NCBI RefSeq assembly: GCF_036127095.1
Contig: NZ_CP108006.1
Location: 1,488,001 to 1,552,000 of the forward strand
Length of the DNA: 64,000 nt
Reading direction: 5' to 3'
Source of the DNA: Streptomyces sp. NBC_00335
Lineage (GTDB): Bacteria > Actinomycetota > Actinomycetes > Streptomycetales > Streptomycetaceae
The stretch's first letter is position 1, and every line of letters begins with the position of its first letter. The notes beneath the pieces are model-generated. The model was given only the letters and a program-made list of their open reading frames with translations, was not told where the DNA came from and made no database searches. Shown in pieces: positions 37,801 to 46,496 of the stretch. The position numbers were made by a program, and so were the translations under genes.

Positions 37801-37835
37801 CGGGTGGCGGGAAACGAGCCGCTTCCCGCCACCCG
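37801..37835 (+). terminator. Hairpin 2, tandem with the first
   Basis: A 13-bp perfect stem (CGGGTGGCGGGAA / TTCCCGCCACCCG) with a 9-nt loop, only 47 bp before the DUF1996 gene. It could be a second terminator or a leader hairpin of that gene. Confidence 0.6.
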
Positions 37836-37882
37836 CCCAAGAGCAGCCCACACCACCCCCACAAGAACGGCAGGAGAGTTCC

Positions 37883-38968
37883 ATGACAGCACGTCCGAAA
37901 CGGCTTTCCGCGCTCCTCGTCGGCACCGCCCTCGTCGCCAGCCTCCTGGGCGTCGGCGCGATCGCCAACGCGGCGGATCCCGGCAGCTCGGCCCCCTCTA
38001 CGTCCGCCGCGTCACACAGCGGACACACGATGGCCGTCTCCCTCCAGGCGTCGGGCGACGACGCCGACGGGGACGGCTACATCCCGGCGGTTCCGCAGGT
38101 CACCGGTGTGACACCATCCACGGCCACCCCGCCGCCGGCCTACCACCACGAGTTCCAGGCCGGCTGCGCCGTCACCCACACCGCGCCGGACGACCCGATC
38201 GTCTACCCGGGCCAGTTCGGCAGGTCGCACGACCACACGTTCATGGGCAACACCTCCACCAACGCCGCCAGCACCACCGGCTCGCTCTACGGAGGCAACA
38301 CCACCTGCAAGGCGCCTGCGGACGCCTCCGCGTACTGGATGCCCTCGCTGTACAAGGGCGACCAGAAGATCCTGCCCACCGGGCCGCAGGTCATCTACTA
38401 CAAGGCGGGCGTGACCGACTACACCAGTGTGCGGCCCTTCCCCAAGGGTCTGCGGTTCGTCGTCGGCAACCCGATGCAGAGCGCCCAGGAGTTCCGCGAC
38501 CACAAGGGCTTCGTCGAGGGCTGGGAATGCGGTGAAAGCTTCTTCAACACCGACTTCCCGGCGAGCTGTCCGAACCGGCCCGACGTCCAGCTCAACCTCC
38601 GCTTCCAGGCACCCAGTTGCTGGGACGGCAAGTACCTCGACACCCCCGACCACAAGAGCCACATGTCGTACACGGTCGTCAAGCCCGGCACCAACGACAA
38701 CATGTGCCCGGCCTCCCACCCCGTCGCCCTGCCGATGATCGAGTTCAAGATGGCGTGGCCGGTCAACGGCGACATGTCCCAGGTCCGCCTCGCCAGCGGC
38801 CGCGGCTACTCCTTCCACTACGACTTCTTCAACGCGTGGGAGGAGCGCACCCTCAAGGCCCTCGTCGACCACTGCATCGTCGGCGGCCTGCAGTGCGACC
38901 CGCGCGGCTTCGACCTGTACCGCCCCGAACGCGGGACGGTACTGAACTCGGAGTACCGGCTGCCCTGA
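37883..38968 (+). CDS. Secreted DUF1996-domain protein
   Basis: This 361-residue protein has a signal peptide (about 1-30, ending AIANA). The rest matches the DUF1996 pattern: VYPGQFGRSHDHTFMGN, WMPSLYKGDQ, GWECGESFFNTDFPASCP and CWDGKYLDTPDHKSHMSY, with several conserved His and Cys residues. The function of this domain is not established; conserved His/Asp clusters suggest metal binding. AGGAGAG precedes the ATG. It sits between CBM32 glycosidases and a GH3 enzyme, so a role in polysaccharide breakdown is inferred from context only. Confidence 0.85.
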   Translation: MTARPKRLSALLVGTALVASLLGVGAIANAADPGSSAPSTSAASHSGHTMAVSLQASGDDADGDGYIPAVPQVTGVTPSTATPPPAYHHEFQAGCAVTHTAPDDPIVYPGQFGRSHDHTFMGNTSTNAASTTGSLYGGNTTCKAPADASAYWMPSLYKGDQKILPTGPQVIYYKAGVTDYTSVRPFPKGLRFVVGNPMQSAQEFRDHKGFVEGWECGESFFNTDFPASCPNRPDVQLNLRFQAPSCWDGKYLDTPDHKSHMSYTVVKPGTNDNMCPASHPVALPMIEFKMAWPVNGDMSQVRLASGRGYSFHYDFFNAWEERTLKALVDHCIVGGLQCDPRGFDLYRPERGTVLNSEYRLP

Positions 38969-38994
38969 CCCGGTCGGCCCTCCGTAGCGGCCCG

Positions 38995-39023
38995 GCCCGC
39001 CCCGTCTCCGCGACGGGGCGGGC
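38995..39023 (+). terminator. Hairpin terminator after the DUF1996 gene
   Basis: A perfect 12-bp stem (GCCCGCCCCGTC / GACGGGGCGGGC) with a 5-nt loop, followed by a T-containing stretch (CTTCTCTCTTT). Confidence 0.8.
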
Positions 39024-39094
39024 GGGGCCTTCTCTCTTTGCCGAAGATTCGCCCTCAAAGGGGGCTTGACGCCGGGTCAGCACACACCAAAGCT

Positions 39095-39112
39095 TGGGAG
39101 AGCGCTCTCCCA
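39095..39112. promoter_or_regulatory. LacI-type operator TGGGAGAGCGCTCTCCCA (copy 4, longest)
   Basis: A perfect 18-bp palindrome lies 19 bp upstream of the GH3 beta-glucosidase start, where bound repressor would block initiation. TTGACG at 39066 could be the -35. The CebR box known in streptomycetes is TGGGAGCGCTCCCA; this site has two extra base pairs in each half, so it is related but not the same. Confidence 0.78.
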
Positions 39113-39131
39113 TAAGTGGGGAGCGGAAGAC

Positions 39132-41633
39132 GTGGATGGGGTGGGGATGGGCGAGGACGTGCTCGATCGACTGCTGGAGAAGCTCGATCTCGTACAGAAG
39201 GTGCGGCTGCTGTCCGGGGCCACGACGTGGCGGACGGCCGGTGAACAGGCCGTCGGCTTGCGCGAGATGGTGACCTCCGACGGACCCGCAGGGGTGCGGG
39301 GAGAGGCCTGGGACGAGCGGCTCACCTCCGCACTGCTGCCCTCGGCGTCCACGATCGGCGCACTGTGGGACGAGGACCTGGTCGAGGAGCTGGGAGGCCT
39401 GCTCGCTTCGGAAGCGGCTCGCAAGGGCGTGGACGTCGTCCTGGCGCCCACGCTCAACCTGCACCGCACTCCCCTGGGCGGCCGGCACTTCGAGTGCTTC
39501 TCGGAGGACCCCGTACTGACGGGCCGTACGGGCGCGGCGCTGATCCGGGGCATCCAGGCGGCCGGGGTGGCGGCCACGGCCAAGCACTACGTGGCCAACG
39601 ACTCGGAGACGGGGCGAATGCACGTGGACGTGCGGGCTTCCGAGCGGGTGCTGCGAGAGGTCTACCTGGCGCCGTTCGAGGCCGCTGTCGAGGCGGGCGT
39701 GTGGCTGGTGATGGCCGGCTACAACGGCGTGAACGGCGCGACCATGACCGCCAATCCACTGCTCGCCGAACCGCTCAAAGGCGATTGGGGCTTCGACGGG
39801 GTGGTGGTCTCCGACTGGGGCGCCCTGCGTTCGGCCCGCGAACCGGCGCTCGCCGCACTGGACTTGGCGATGCCGGGACCGCAGGGCCCGTGGCAGGAGT
39901 CCCTCGTCGAGGCCGTCGAAGACGGCCACGTCCCCGAGGAAGCCATCGACGAGAAGGTGCGGCGCCTGCTCCGGCTGGCCGGACGCGTGGGGGCACTCGG
40001 ATCGAACCGGGGCCCGCGGAAACCGGCGTTCGGTGCGGACGAGACGCGGACGCTGCTGCGCCGCACCGTGGCCGCGGGATCCGTACTGCTGAGCAACCAC
40101 GAGCTGCTCCCGCTCGCCCCGTCCTCCTTGTCGAAGGTCGCCGTCATCGGCGTGCACGCCGACTCCCCGCGGGTACAGGGCGGCGGCAGCGCGGGCGTCT
40201 TCCCCCCGCACGCGGTCACTCCCCTCGAAGGGATTCGCGCCCGGCTCGACGGCCTGGCCCGGGTCGTGCACGTACCGGGTCCGGGACTGGGCGTTCCCCC
40301 CGCGCCTCTCGGCACCCGCTGGTGCAGCGACCCGCGGTCGGGGGAGCCGGGTGTGCTGCTGCGCCTGCTGGACGAGGCGGGCGAGGAGCTCCACGCGGAG
40401 CACCGGCTGTCGGGTACCCAGCTCGAGCCGCCCGTGGGTCCCTCCGCACGGACCGTGGAGATCAGCGCGCTCATCCGGCCTCCGACGACGGGGGAATGGA
40501 CCTTCGGCATCGCCGGCTTCGGCCTCATGAGCATCACTCTCGGCGGCCGGACCGTACTGGACGGCGAGTTCCCGTGCACCACCGACGACCCGGCCGTCGT
40601 CCATGTGAACCCGCCCCTCCACACGGTGCGGGCCACCGTGGACACGACGGAGCCCGTTCTCCTGACGGCTCGGCGCGAACTGGTCCCGGGGGCCGGGCGC
40701 GCCACGATCGTGGCGGCGGCGCCGCCGGAGCCCGAGGCGGCGGCCGCGCTCGCGGAAGCGGTACGGGCGGCACGTGACGCGGACGCCGTGATCGTGGTCG
40801 TCGGCACCACCGAGCACACCGAGACCGAGGGCCACGACCGCGGCGACCTCTCCCTGGGCGGCCACCAGGACGCGCTGGTCCGCGCCGTTGCAGCCGTCAA
40901 CCGGCGCACGATCGCCGTGGTCAACAGCGGCGGCCCGGTCGAACTGCCCTGGCGCGACGAGGTGGGTGCGCTGCTGCTCACCTGGTTCCCCGGCCAGGAA
41001 GCCGGAGCCGGGCTCGCCGACGTCCTGTTCGGAGACGCCGAGCCCGGCGGCCGCCTCCCCACCACCTGGGCAGCCGCCTTGGCCGACGCACCCGTCACCC
41101 ACGCACGGCCGGTCGGCGGCCGGCTCGCCTACGACGACGGCATCCACATCGGACACCGGGGCTGGCTCCTCGCCGGCAAGGAACCCGCCTATTGGTTCGG
41201 CCACGGCCTCGGCTACACCAGCTGGGAGTACGAGGCGGTTCAGGCCCCCGACGAAGCGGTGGAAGGCGCACCGTTCACGGTCCGCGTACAGGTACGCAAC
41301 ACGGGAGGCCGGCCCGGCCGTGAGGTCGTGCAGGTATACCTCGCCCGTCCGGAATCCACCGTCGAGCGTCCCGTCCGCTGGTTCGCCGGCTACGCCGCGG
41401 TGCACGCGGAACCCGGTGCTTCGGTGACCGCCGTCGTGGAGGTCCCGGCGCATGCGCTGCGGTACTGGTCCGAAACCGGGAAGGCCTGGATCACGGAGCC
41501 CGGGACCTACCAGATCATGGTGGGCCGGTCGGCCGACGACCTGGTGTGGAGAGGGGCTCTGCCCCTTCGGGGACCGAGCGGCACGAGGGTCGGGAAGACG
41601 GGTGGCAGCCGACAGATCCTGTCCGTCCGGTAA
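39132..41633 (+). CDS. GH3 family beta-glucosidase with PA14-like insert
   Basis: This 833-residue enzyme has the GH3 N-terminal barrel (VLAPTLNLHRTPLGGRHFEC, KHYVANDSE) with the catalytic nucleophile D228 in VVVSDWGA. The GH3 C-terminal domain is interrupted by a PA14-like carbohydrate-binding insert (about 400-520) and followed by a fibronectin III-like domain (EVVQVYLARPES). No signal peptide is seen, so it is probably intracellular and finishes hydrolysis of imported oligosaccharides. GTG 39132 has GGGGAG and GGAAG just upstream; GTG 39141 and ATG 39147 in the same frame are alternatives. Confidence 0.93.
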   Translation: MDGVGMGEDVLDRLLEKLDLVQKVRLLSGATTWRTAGEQAVGLREMVTSDGPAGVRGEAWDERLTSALLPSASTIGALWDEDLVEELGGLLASEAARKGVDVVLAPTLNLHRTPLGGRHFECFSEDPVLTGRTGAALIRGIQAAGVAATAKHYVANDSETGRMHVDVRASERVLREVYLAPFEAAVEAGVWLVMAGYNGVNGATMTANPLLAEPLKGDWGFDGVVVSDWGALRSAREPALAALDLAMPGPQGPWQESLVEAVEDGHVPEEAIDEKVRRLLRLAGRVGALGSNRGPRKPAFGADETRTLLRRTVAAGSVLLSNHELLPLAPSSLSKVAVIGVHADSPRVQGGGSAGVFPPHAVTPLEGIRARLDGLARVVHVPGPGLGVPPAPLGTRWCSDPRSGEPGVLLRLLDEAGEELHAEHRLSGTQLEPPVGPSARTVEISALIRPPTTGEWTFGIAGFGLMSITLGGRTVLDGEFPCTTDDPAVVHVNPPLHTVRATVDTTEPVLLTARRELVPGAGRATIVAAAPPEPEAAAALAEAVRAARDADAVIVVVGTTEHTETEGHDRGDLSLGGHQDALVRAVAAVNRRTIAVVNSGGPVELPWRDEVGALLLTWFPGQEAGAGLADVLFGDAEPGGRLPTTWAAALADAPVTHARPVGGRLAYDDGIHIGHRGWLLAGKEPAYWFGHGLGYTSWEYEAVQAPDEAVEGAPFTVRVQVRNTGGRPGREVVQVYLARPESTVERPVRWFAGYAAVHAEPGASVTAVVEVPAHALRYWSETGKAWITEPGTYQIMVGRSADDLVWRGALPLRGPSGTRVGKTGGSRQILSVR

Positions 41634-41695
41634 GCGCACGGCAGCTACTCGCGGCGTCCGGCCGCACCCGCGACACCGTCGGCGCCGCCCGGCGG

Positions 41696-41721
41696 CGGGG
41701 CCGGCCTCCCGGTCGGCCCCG
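41696..41721. terminator. Hairpin between convergent genes
   Basis: CGGGGCCG and CGGCCCCG form an 8-bp stem with a 10-nt loop in the 103-bp gap between the GH3 gene and the leftward pyrimidine-catabolism operon. A second small hairpin (CGCCGCC/GGCGGCG) sits just to its left. Confidence 0.55.
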
Positions 41722-41736
41722 TCCCCCGTGTGACCG

Positions 41737-42735
41737 TCAGCCCAACGACGGGATGATGTCGGAGCCGTACGCGTCGATCGTCGCTTCCCGGGCGTCGTGC
41801 ATGGCGTACACGGCGAACTGGTCGACGCCGAGGGCCTGCAGGGCGCGGAGCTTCTCGATGTGGGCCTCGGCCGGGCCGAGCAGGCAGAACCGGTCGACGA
41901 TCTCGTCGGGAACGAAGTCGGCGGACGGGTTCCCGGCGCGGCCGTGGTGGCTGTAGTCGTAGCCCTGGCGGGACTTGACGTACTCGGTGAGCTCGTCCGG
42001 GACCATCGAGGAGTGCTCGCCGTAGCGGGAGACCAGGTCGGCGACGTGGTTGCCGACCATGCCGCCGAACCAACGGCACTGGTCGCGGGCGTGGGCCAGG
42101 TCCTCGCTCACGTACGCCGGGGCCGCAACGCAGATGGTGATCGAATCGGGGTCACGGCCGGCCTCCACGGCAGCCTGGCGGACCGCCTTGATCATCCACT
42201 CCGTGAGGTAGAGGTCCGCGAGCTGGAGGATGAACCCGTCCGCCTTCTGACCGGCCAGGGCCAGCGCCTTCGGCCCGTACGCCGCCATCCAGACCGGGAG
42301 CTTTCCGTCCGTGATCCAGGGGATCCGGATGGCGTTGCCCTCGACCTCGGCCTCCCGGCCCTCCGCCAAGTCCCGGATGACGTCGATCGCCTGACCCAGG
42401 CGGGCCAGGGTGTTGGGCGCGCGCCCGGCGACCCGCATCGCCGAGTCCCCGCGGCCGATCCCGCAGACCGTGCGGTTGCCGAACATGTCGTTCAGCGTCG
42501 CGAAGGTGGAGGCGGTCACCTCCCACGTCCGCGTCCCCGGGTTGGTGACCATCGGACCGACGTGCATGCGTTGGGTGTTGGCCAGGATCTGGCTGTAGAT
42601 GACGAACGGCTCCTGCCACAGGACCGCCGAGTCGAAGGTCCAGCCGTAGCGGAACCCGTTGCGCTCGCCGCGCTTCATGAGGCTGACGACCTGGGAGGCC
42701 GGCGGGTCGGTCTGCAGGACGAGGCCGAAGTCCAT
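41737..42735 (-). CDS. F420-type LLM oxidoreductase of the pyrimidine-catabolism operon
   Basis: This 332-residue luciferase-like TIM-barrel protein starts MDFGLVLQTDPPASQVV and has MVTNPGTRTWEVTAS, GIGRGDSAMRVAG and VWMAAYGPKALALAG, typical of F420-dependent oxidoreductases related to methylene-tetrahydromethanopterin reductase. A subfamily of such proteins (CPS_4043 type) occurs beside dihydropyrimidinase genes, as here, but its reaction is unknown. AAGGAG lies 6 bp upstream of the ATG. It is the last gene of the leftward operon, 35 bp after dihydropyrimidinase. Confidence 0.85.
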   Translation of the reverse strand: MDFGLVLQTDPPASQVVSLMKRGERNGFRYGWTFDSAVLWQEPFVIYSQILANTQRMHVGPMVTNPGTRTWEVTASTFATLNDMFGNRTVCGIGRGDSAMRVAGRAPNTLARLGQAIDVIRDLAEGREAEVEGNAIRIPWITDGKLPVWMAAYGPKALALAGQKADGFILQLADLYLTEWMIKAVRQAAVEAGRDPDSITICVAAPAYVSEDLAHARDQCRWFGGMVGNHVADLVSRYGEHSSMVPDELTEYVKSRQGYDYSHHGRAGNPSADFVPDEIVDRFCLLGPAEAHIEKLRALQALGVDQFAVYAMHDAREATIDAYGSDIIPSLG

Positions 42736-42770
42736 GCATGGCTCCTTGCTGCTGCGTGCGGGCTTGCGGC

Positions 42771-44171
42771 TTACAGGTACTGACAGGTGGAGCGGGGGAT
42801 GAACGCCCCGTGACCGGCGCGACCGGTGAACTCGCGCCGGTCGATGACCAGTTCGCCCCGGGACAGGACCGTGTCGACGCGTCCGGTGATCCGCTTGCCC
42901 TCGTACGCCGAGTAGTCCACGTTCATGTGGTGCGTCTCGGCGGAGATGACCTGCTCGGCGTGCGGATCGTAGAGAACGATGTCGGCATCGGAACCCGGTG
43001 CGATCGTGCCCTTCTGCGGGTAGAGGCCGAACATCCGGGCCGGGGCCGCACAGGCGATCTCGATCCAGCGACGGCGGCTGATGTGCCCGTCCAGGACGGC
43101 CTGGTGGAGGAGGTCCATGCGGTTCTCCACCCCCGGCAGCCCGTTCGGGATCTTCGAGAAGTCCCCCCGGCCCAGCTCCTTCTGGCCCCGGAAGCAGAAC
43201 GGGCAGTGGTCGGTGGACACCACCTGGAGGTCGTTCGTGCGCAACCCCCGCCACAGCGCCGCCTGGTGCTCGCGCGGGCGCAGCGGGGTGGAGCAGACGT
43301 ACTTGGCGCCCTGGAAGTCGGGCTCCTCCAGGTTGTCGGTGGACAGGAAGAGGTACTGCGGGCAGGTCTCGCCGAAGACCGGCAGCCCCTTGTCCCGGGC
43401 CGCCGCCAGCTCCGCGACCGCCTCCTCCGCGGAAACGTGCACCACGTACAGCGGGGATCCGGCCACCCGCGCGAGCTGGATCGCCCGGTGGGTGGCCTCC
43501 GCTTCGAGGAGCACTTTGCGGACCTCGCCGTGGTGGCGCGGGTCCGTCTCTCCACGGGCGAGGGCCTGCTCCACGAGCACGTCGATCGCGATGCCGTTCT
43601 CGGCGTGCATCATGATCAGCCCGCCGTTGCCCGACGCCCGCTGCATCGCGCGCAGGATCTGCCCGTCGTCGCTGTAGAAGACCCCGGGGTAGGCCATGAA
43701 CAGCTTGAAGGAGGTGACCCCCTCCCCCACCAGGTGGTCCATCTCCTTCAGGGTCCGCTCGTTGACGTCCGAGAGGATCATGTGGAAGGCGTAGTCGACG
43801 GCGCACTTGCCGTCGGCCTTGTCGTACCAGGTGTCGAGGCCCTCGCGCAGGGCGTGGCCCGGGGTCTGGACGGCGAAGTCCACGATGGTGGTGGTGCCGC
43901 CCCAGGCGGCGGCCCGGGTGCCGGTCTCGAACGTGTCGGAGGCCGCCGTGCCGCCGAAGGGCAGCTCCATGTGGGTGTGGGCGTCGACCCCGCCGGGGAT
44001 GACGTACTTCCCGCTCGCGTCGATCGTCCGGTCGGCCGTCCAGGTGTCGGCGGCCGCCGTGCCGTGTGCCGCGAGGGCGGCGACCCGGCCGTCCTCGATC
44101 AGCACGTCGGCGTGGAGCTCGTCGGATGCGGTGATGACGAGCCCGCCGCGGATGAGGGTGCGGATGCTCAT
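42771..44171 (-). CDS. hydA: Dihydropyrimidinase (D-hydantoinase type)
   Basis: This 466-residue amidohydrolase has the first metal pair in DAHTHMELPFGG, the carboxylated lysine in TSFKLFMAYPG, further ligands in MHAENG and YVVHVSAEEA, and STDHCPF near the C-terminal part. It hydrolyses dihydrouracil/dihydrothymine (or 5-substituted hydantoins) to N-carbamoyl-beta-amino acids. The neighbouring ureidopropionase and aminotransferase support the pyrimidine role. GGGGGAGAC precedes the ATG. Confidence 0.93.
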   Translation of the reverse strand: MSIRTLIRGGLVITASDELHADVLIEDGRVAALAAHGTAAADTWTADRTIDASGKYVIPGGVDAHTHMELPFGGTAASDTFETGTRAAAWGGTTTIVDFAVQTPGHALREGLDTWYDKADGKCAVDYAFHMILSDVNERTLKEMDHLVGEGVTSFKLFMAYPGVFYSDDGQILRAMQRASGNGGLIMMHAENGIAIDVLVEQALARGETDPRHHGEVRKVLLEAEATHRAIQLARVAGSPLYVVHVSAEEAVAELAAARDKGLPVFGETCPQYLFLSTDNLEEPDFQGAKYVCSTPLRPREHQAALWRGLRTNDLQVVSTDHCPFCFRGQKELGRGDFSKIPNGLPGVENRMDLLHQAVLDGHISRRRWIEIACAAPARMFGLYPQKGTIAPGSDADIVLYDPHAEQVISAETHHMNVDYSAYEGKRITGRVDTVLSRGELVIDRREFTGRAGHGAFIPRSTCQYL

Positions 44172-44188
44172 GTACGTCTCCCCCGGTG

Positions 44189-45484
44189 TTAGTTGAGGCT
44201 TCTGAGGGCCTCGGCGAGGATCTCGGCGCCCTCTTCCGCCTCGGCGACGGTGAGGGAGAGCGGCGGCGCGATGCGCAGCACGCTGGTGTTGTACCCGCCG
44301 CCCTTGCCGAGCAGCAGGCCGCCCGCCCGGGCGGCCTCCAGTACGGCGGCGGCCGCGTCCGGGTCGGCCTGGTCGGTGCCGGGTTTCGTCAGCTCCAGGC
44401 CGGCCATCAGGCCCCGGCCGCGCACTTCCCGTACGGCGGGCACGGTCGCGGCGATGGCCCGCAGCCGCTCCAGCAGCAGGCCGCCGACGCGGCGGGCGTT
44501 GCCCTGGAGGTCGTGTTCGAGGAGGTAGGCGAGGTTGGCGACGCCGGCGGCCATGGTGACCGGGGAACCGCCGAAGGTGGAGATGGAGTTGGAGTCGAGG
44601 CAGTTCATCACCTCGGCGCGGGCCACGACCCCGCCGATGGACATGCCGTTGCCGATGCCCTTGGCGAAGGTGATGATGTCCGGCGGGCCGTTCTGGGCGT
44701 GGGCCTGCCAGCCCCAGAAGTGGTCGCCGGTACGGCCCCAGCCGGTCTGCACCTCGTCGCTGATCCAGAGGATGCCGTGCCGGTCGAGGACCTTGCGGAA
44801 GGAGCCGTAGAGCCCGTCGGGAGGCGAGGTGAACCCGCCCACGCCCTGCACCGGTTCGGCGATGAGCGCGGCGACTCCGCCGCGCGCCTGGCCGAGCACG
44901 TCTTCCAGGTCGGCGACGGCCGCGGCGGTGAAGGCGGTGTCGTCGAGGTGGGCGAAGGGGCCCCGGGTGCGGACCGCGCCGTGGACGTAGTACGTCTGGA
45001 GCGGCGAGAGGCTGGTCGGGGACCAGCCGCGGTTGCCGGTGATCGAGACGGTGGAGAAGGACCGGCCGTGGTAGCTGTTGCGCATCGCCAGGATCTGGTT
45101 GGAGCGGCGGTACGTCGTCGCGAGCAGCAGGGCGGTGTCGTTGGCCTCGGTGCCGGAGGTGGTGAAGAAGACCCGGGCGTCGGGGATGCCGGACAACGCC
45201 GAGACGCGCTCGGCCAGTTCGATCATCGGGCGGTTGAGATAGAGGGTGGAGGAGTGGATGATCCGCCCGGCCTGTTCGGAGACGGCCTTGGTGACCTCGG
45301 GCAGGGCGTGGGCGGTCATCGTGGTGAGGATGCCGCCGAAGAAGTCCAGGTAGCGGTTGCCGTCCGCGTCCCAGACGTGGCGGCCCTCTCCGTGGGTGAG
45401 TTCGAGGGGACGGTCGTAGTAGAGCGCGAGCCAGTCGGGCAGGACGGAGCGGTGCCGGCTGTGCAGGGGGATCGGGTTGGTCAC
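44189..45484 (-). CDS. Class III aminotransferase (beta-alanine/3-aminoisobutyrate type)
   Basis: This 431-residue PLP enzyme has LDFFGGILTTMTAH, FTTSGTEANDTALLLA, the NSYHGRSF motif, WISDEVQTGWGRTG and the PLP lysine K275 in TFAKGIGNGMS. It resembles AGXT2-like and beta-alanine-pyruvate aminotransferases and would take the beta-amino acid released by the upstream ureidopropionase. GTG 45484 overlaps the ureidopropionase stop; the apparent longer frame upstream is inside that gene. Confidence 0.9.
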   Translation of the reverse strand: MTNPIPLHSRHRSVLPDWLALYYDRPLELTHGEGRHVWDADGNRYLDFFGGILTTMTAHALPEVTKAVSEQAGRIIHSSTLYLNRPMIELAERVSALSGIPDARVFFTTSGTEANDTALLLATTYRRSNQILAMRNSYHGRSFSTVSITGNRGWSPTSLSPLQTYYVHGAVRTRGPFAHLDDTAFTAAAVADLEDVLGQARGGVAALIAEPVQGVGGFTSPPDGLYGSFRKVLDRHGILWISDEVQTGWGRTGDHFWGWQAHAQNGPPDIITFAKGIGNGMSIGGVVARAEVMNCLDSNSISTFGGSPVTMAAGVANLAYLLEHDLQGNARRVGGLLLERLRAIAATVPAVREVRGRGLMAGLELTKPGTDQADPDAAAAVLEAARAGGLLLGKGGGYNTSVLRIAPPLSLTVAEAEEGAEILAEALRSLN

Positions 45485-46323
45485 GGCTGTACGAGTCCTC
45501 CGTAGGCGTCGGGGCGGCGGTCGCGGTAGAAGGCCCACTGGTCGCGAACCTCCTTGATGAGGTCGAAGTCGAGGTCGCGGACGAGGAGTTCCTCTTCCTT
45601 GTCGCTGGCGACCTCCCCGACGAACCGGCCGCGCGGGTCGACGAAGTAGCTGGTGCCGTAGAAGTCGTTGTCGCCGTACTCCTCCTGGCCGACGCGGTTG
45701 ATGGCGGCGACGAAGTACTCGTTGGCGACGGCGGAGGCGGGCTGCTCCAGCTGCCACAGGTACCCGGAGAGCCCACGGGAGGTGGCGGAGGGGTTGTAGA
45801 CCAACTGGGCGCCGTTGAGGCCTAGTTCGCGCCAGCCCTCCGGGAAGTGCCGGTCGTAGCAGATGTAGACGCCGATCCGGCCGACGGCGGTGTCGAAGAC
45901 GGGGAAGCCGAGGTTGCCCGGGCGGAAGTAGTACTTCTCCCAGAAGCCCCGGACCTGCGGGATGTGGTGCTTGCGGTACTTGCCGAGGTAGCTGCCGTCG
46001 GCGTCGATGACCGCGGCGGTGTTGTAGTAGAAGCCCTCGGACTCCAGCTCGAAGACCGGTACGACGATCACCATGCCGGTCTCGCGGGCGAGGGCCTGCA
46101 TCCGCCGGACGGTGGGGCCGTCGGGGACGGCCTCTGCCCAGCGGTAGTGCTCGGGCTCCTGGACCTGGCAGAAGTAGGGGGCGTTGAAGACTTCCTGGAA
46201 GCCGATGATCTTCGCGCCCTGCGCGGCGGCCCGCCGGGCGTGCTCCTCGTGTTTGGCGATCATCGACTCGGTGTCTCCGGTCCAGGTGGCCTGGACGATT
46301 GCGGCGCGGACGACTTGGGCCAT
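45481..46323 (-). CDS. Beta-ureidopropionase / N-carbamoyl-beta-alanine amidohydrolase (nitrilase superfamily)
   Basis: This 280-residue protein has the nitrilase-type triad: Glu in IIGFQEVFNAPYF, Lys in GKYRKHHIPQ and Cys in YICYDRHFPEGW. RGFWEKYYFRPGN and the C-terminal GTSYFVDPRG fit ureidopropionases. It hydrolyses N-carbamoyl-beta-alanine to beta-alanine, CO2 and ammonia. GAGGAGC lies just upstream of the ATG. It is the first gene of the leftward operon. Confidence 0.9.
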   Translation of the reverse strand: MAQVVRAAIVQATWTGDTESMIAKHEEHARRAAAQGAKIIGFQEVFNAPYFCQVQEPEHYRWAEAVPDGPTVRRMQALARETGMVIVVPVFELESEGFYYNTAAVIDADGSYLGKYRKHHIPQVRGFWEKYYFRPGNLGFPVFDTAVGRIGVYICYDRHFPEGWRELGLNGAQLVYNPSATSRGLSGYLWQLEQPASAVANEYFVAAINRVGQEEYGDNDFYGTSYFVDPRGRFVGEVASDKEEELLVRDLDFDLIKEVRDQWAFYRDRRPDAYGGLVQP

Positions 46324-46354
46324 GAGCTGCTCCTCGCGACGGGTACGCCGGCTT

Positions 46355-46366
46355 CTACGCACGTAG
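46355..46366. promoter_or_regulatory. Palindrome CTACGCACGTAG upstream of the pyrimidine operon
   Basis: Two 5-bp arms (CTACG/CGTAG) flank a 2-bp centre, 31 bp before the first start codon, and a related half-site (GCGCGTAG) occurs about 20 bp further upstream. A repressor or activator site is inferred from symmetry and position. No regulator gene is adjacent. Confidence 0.4.
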
Positions 46367-46496
46367 AGGGTGTACGACGGCTGCGCGTAGGGAGTTGAAG
46401 GTAGGCCTCGGCCAGGCCCGGGGCAAGACCGCCTTGCGCGGTTGGAGTAGTCGATCAGCAAACGCAGGAGTTACGTCGCCACGTGGTCGATTCCGG

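Noticed and set aside
35116..38028. A 970-codon minus-strand open frame across the glycosidase gene
   Set aside because: It spans two terminators and an intergenic region and has no recognisable motif; the plus-strand glycosidase has catalytic residues.
39095..39112. Reading the palindrome as a CebR (cellobiose) box
   Set aside because: The CebR box is TGGGAGCGCTCCCA; here each half has two additional bases, which changes the spacing of the contact bases, so the sites are listed as belonging to a different LacI-family regulator.
38853..41639. A 928-codon minus-strand open frame opposite the GH3 gene
   Set aside because: It is the antisense of a clear GH3 enzyme and runs through the operator and terminator.
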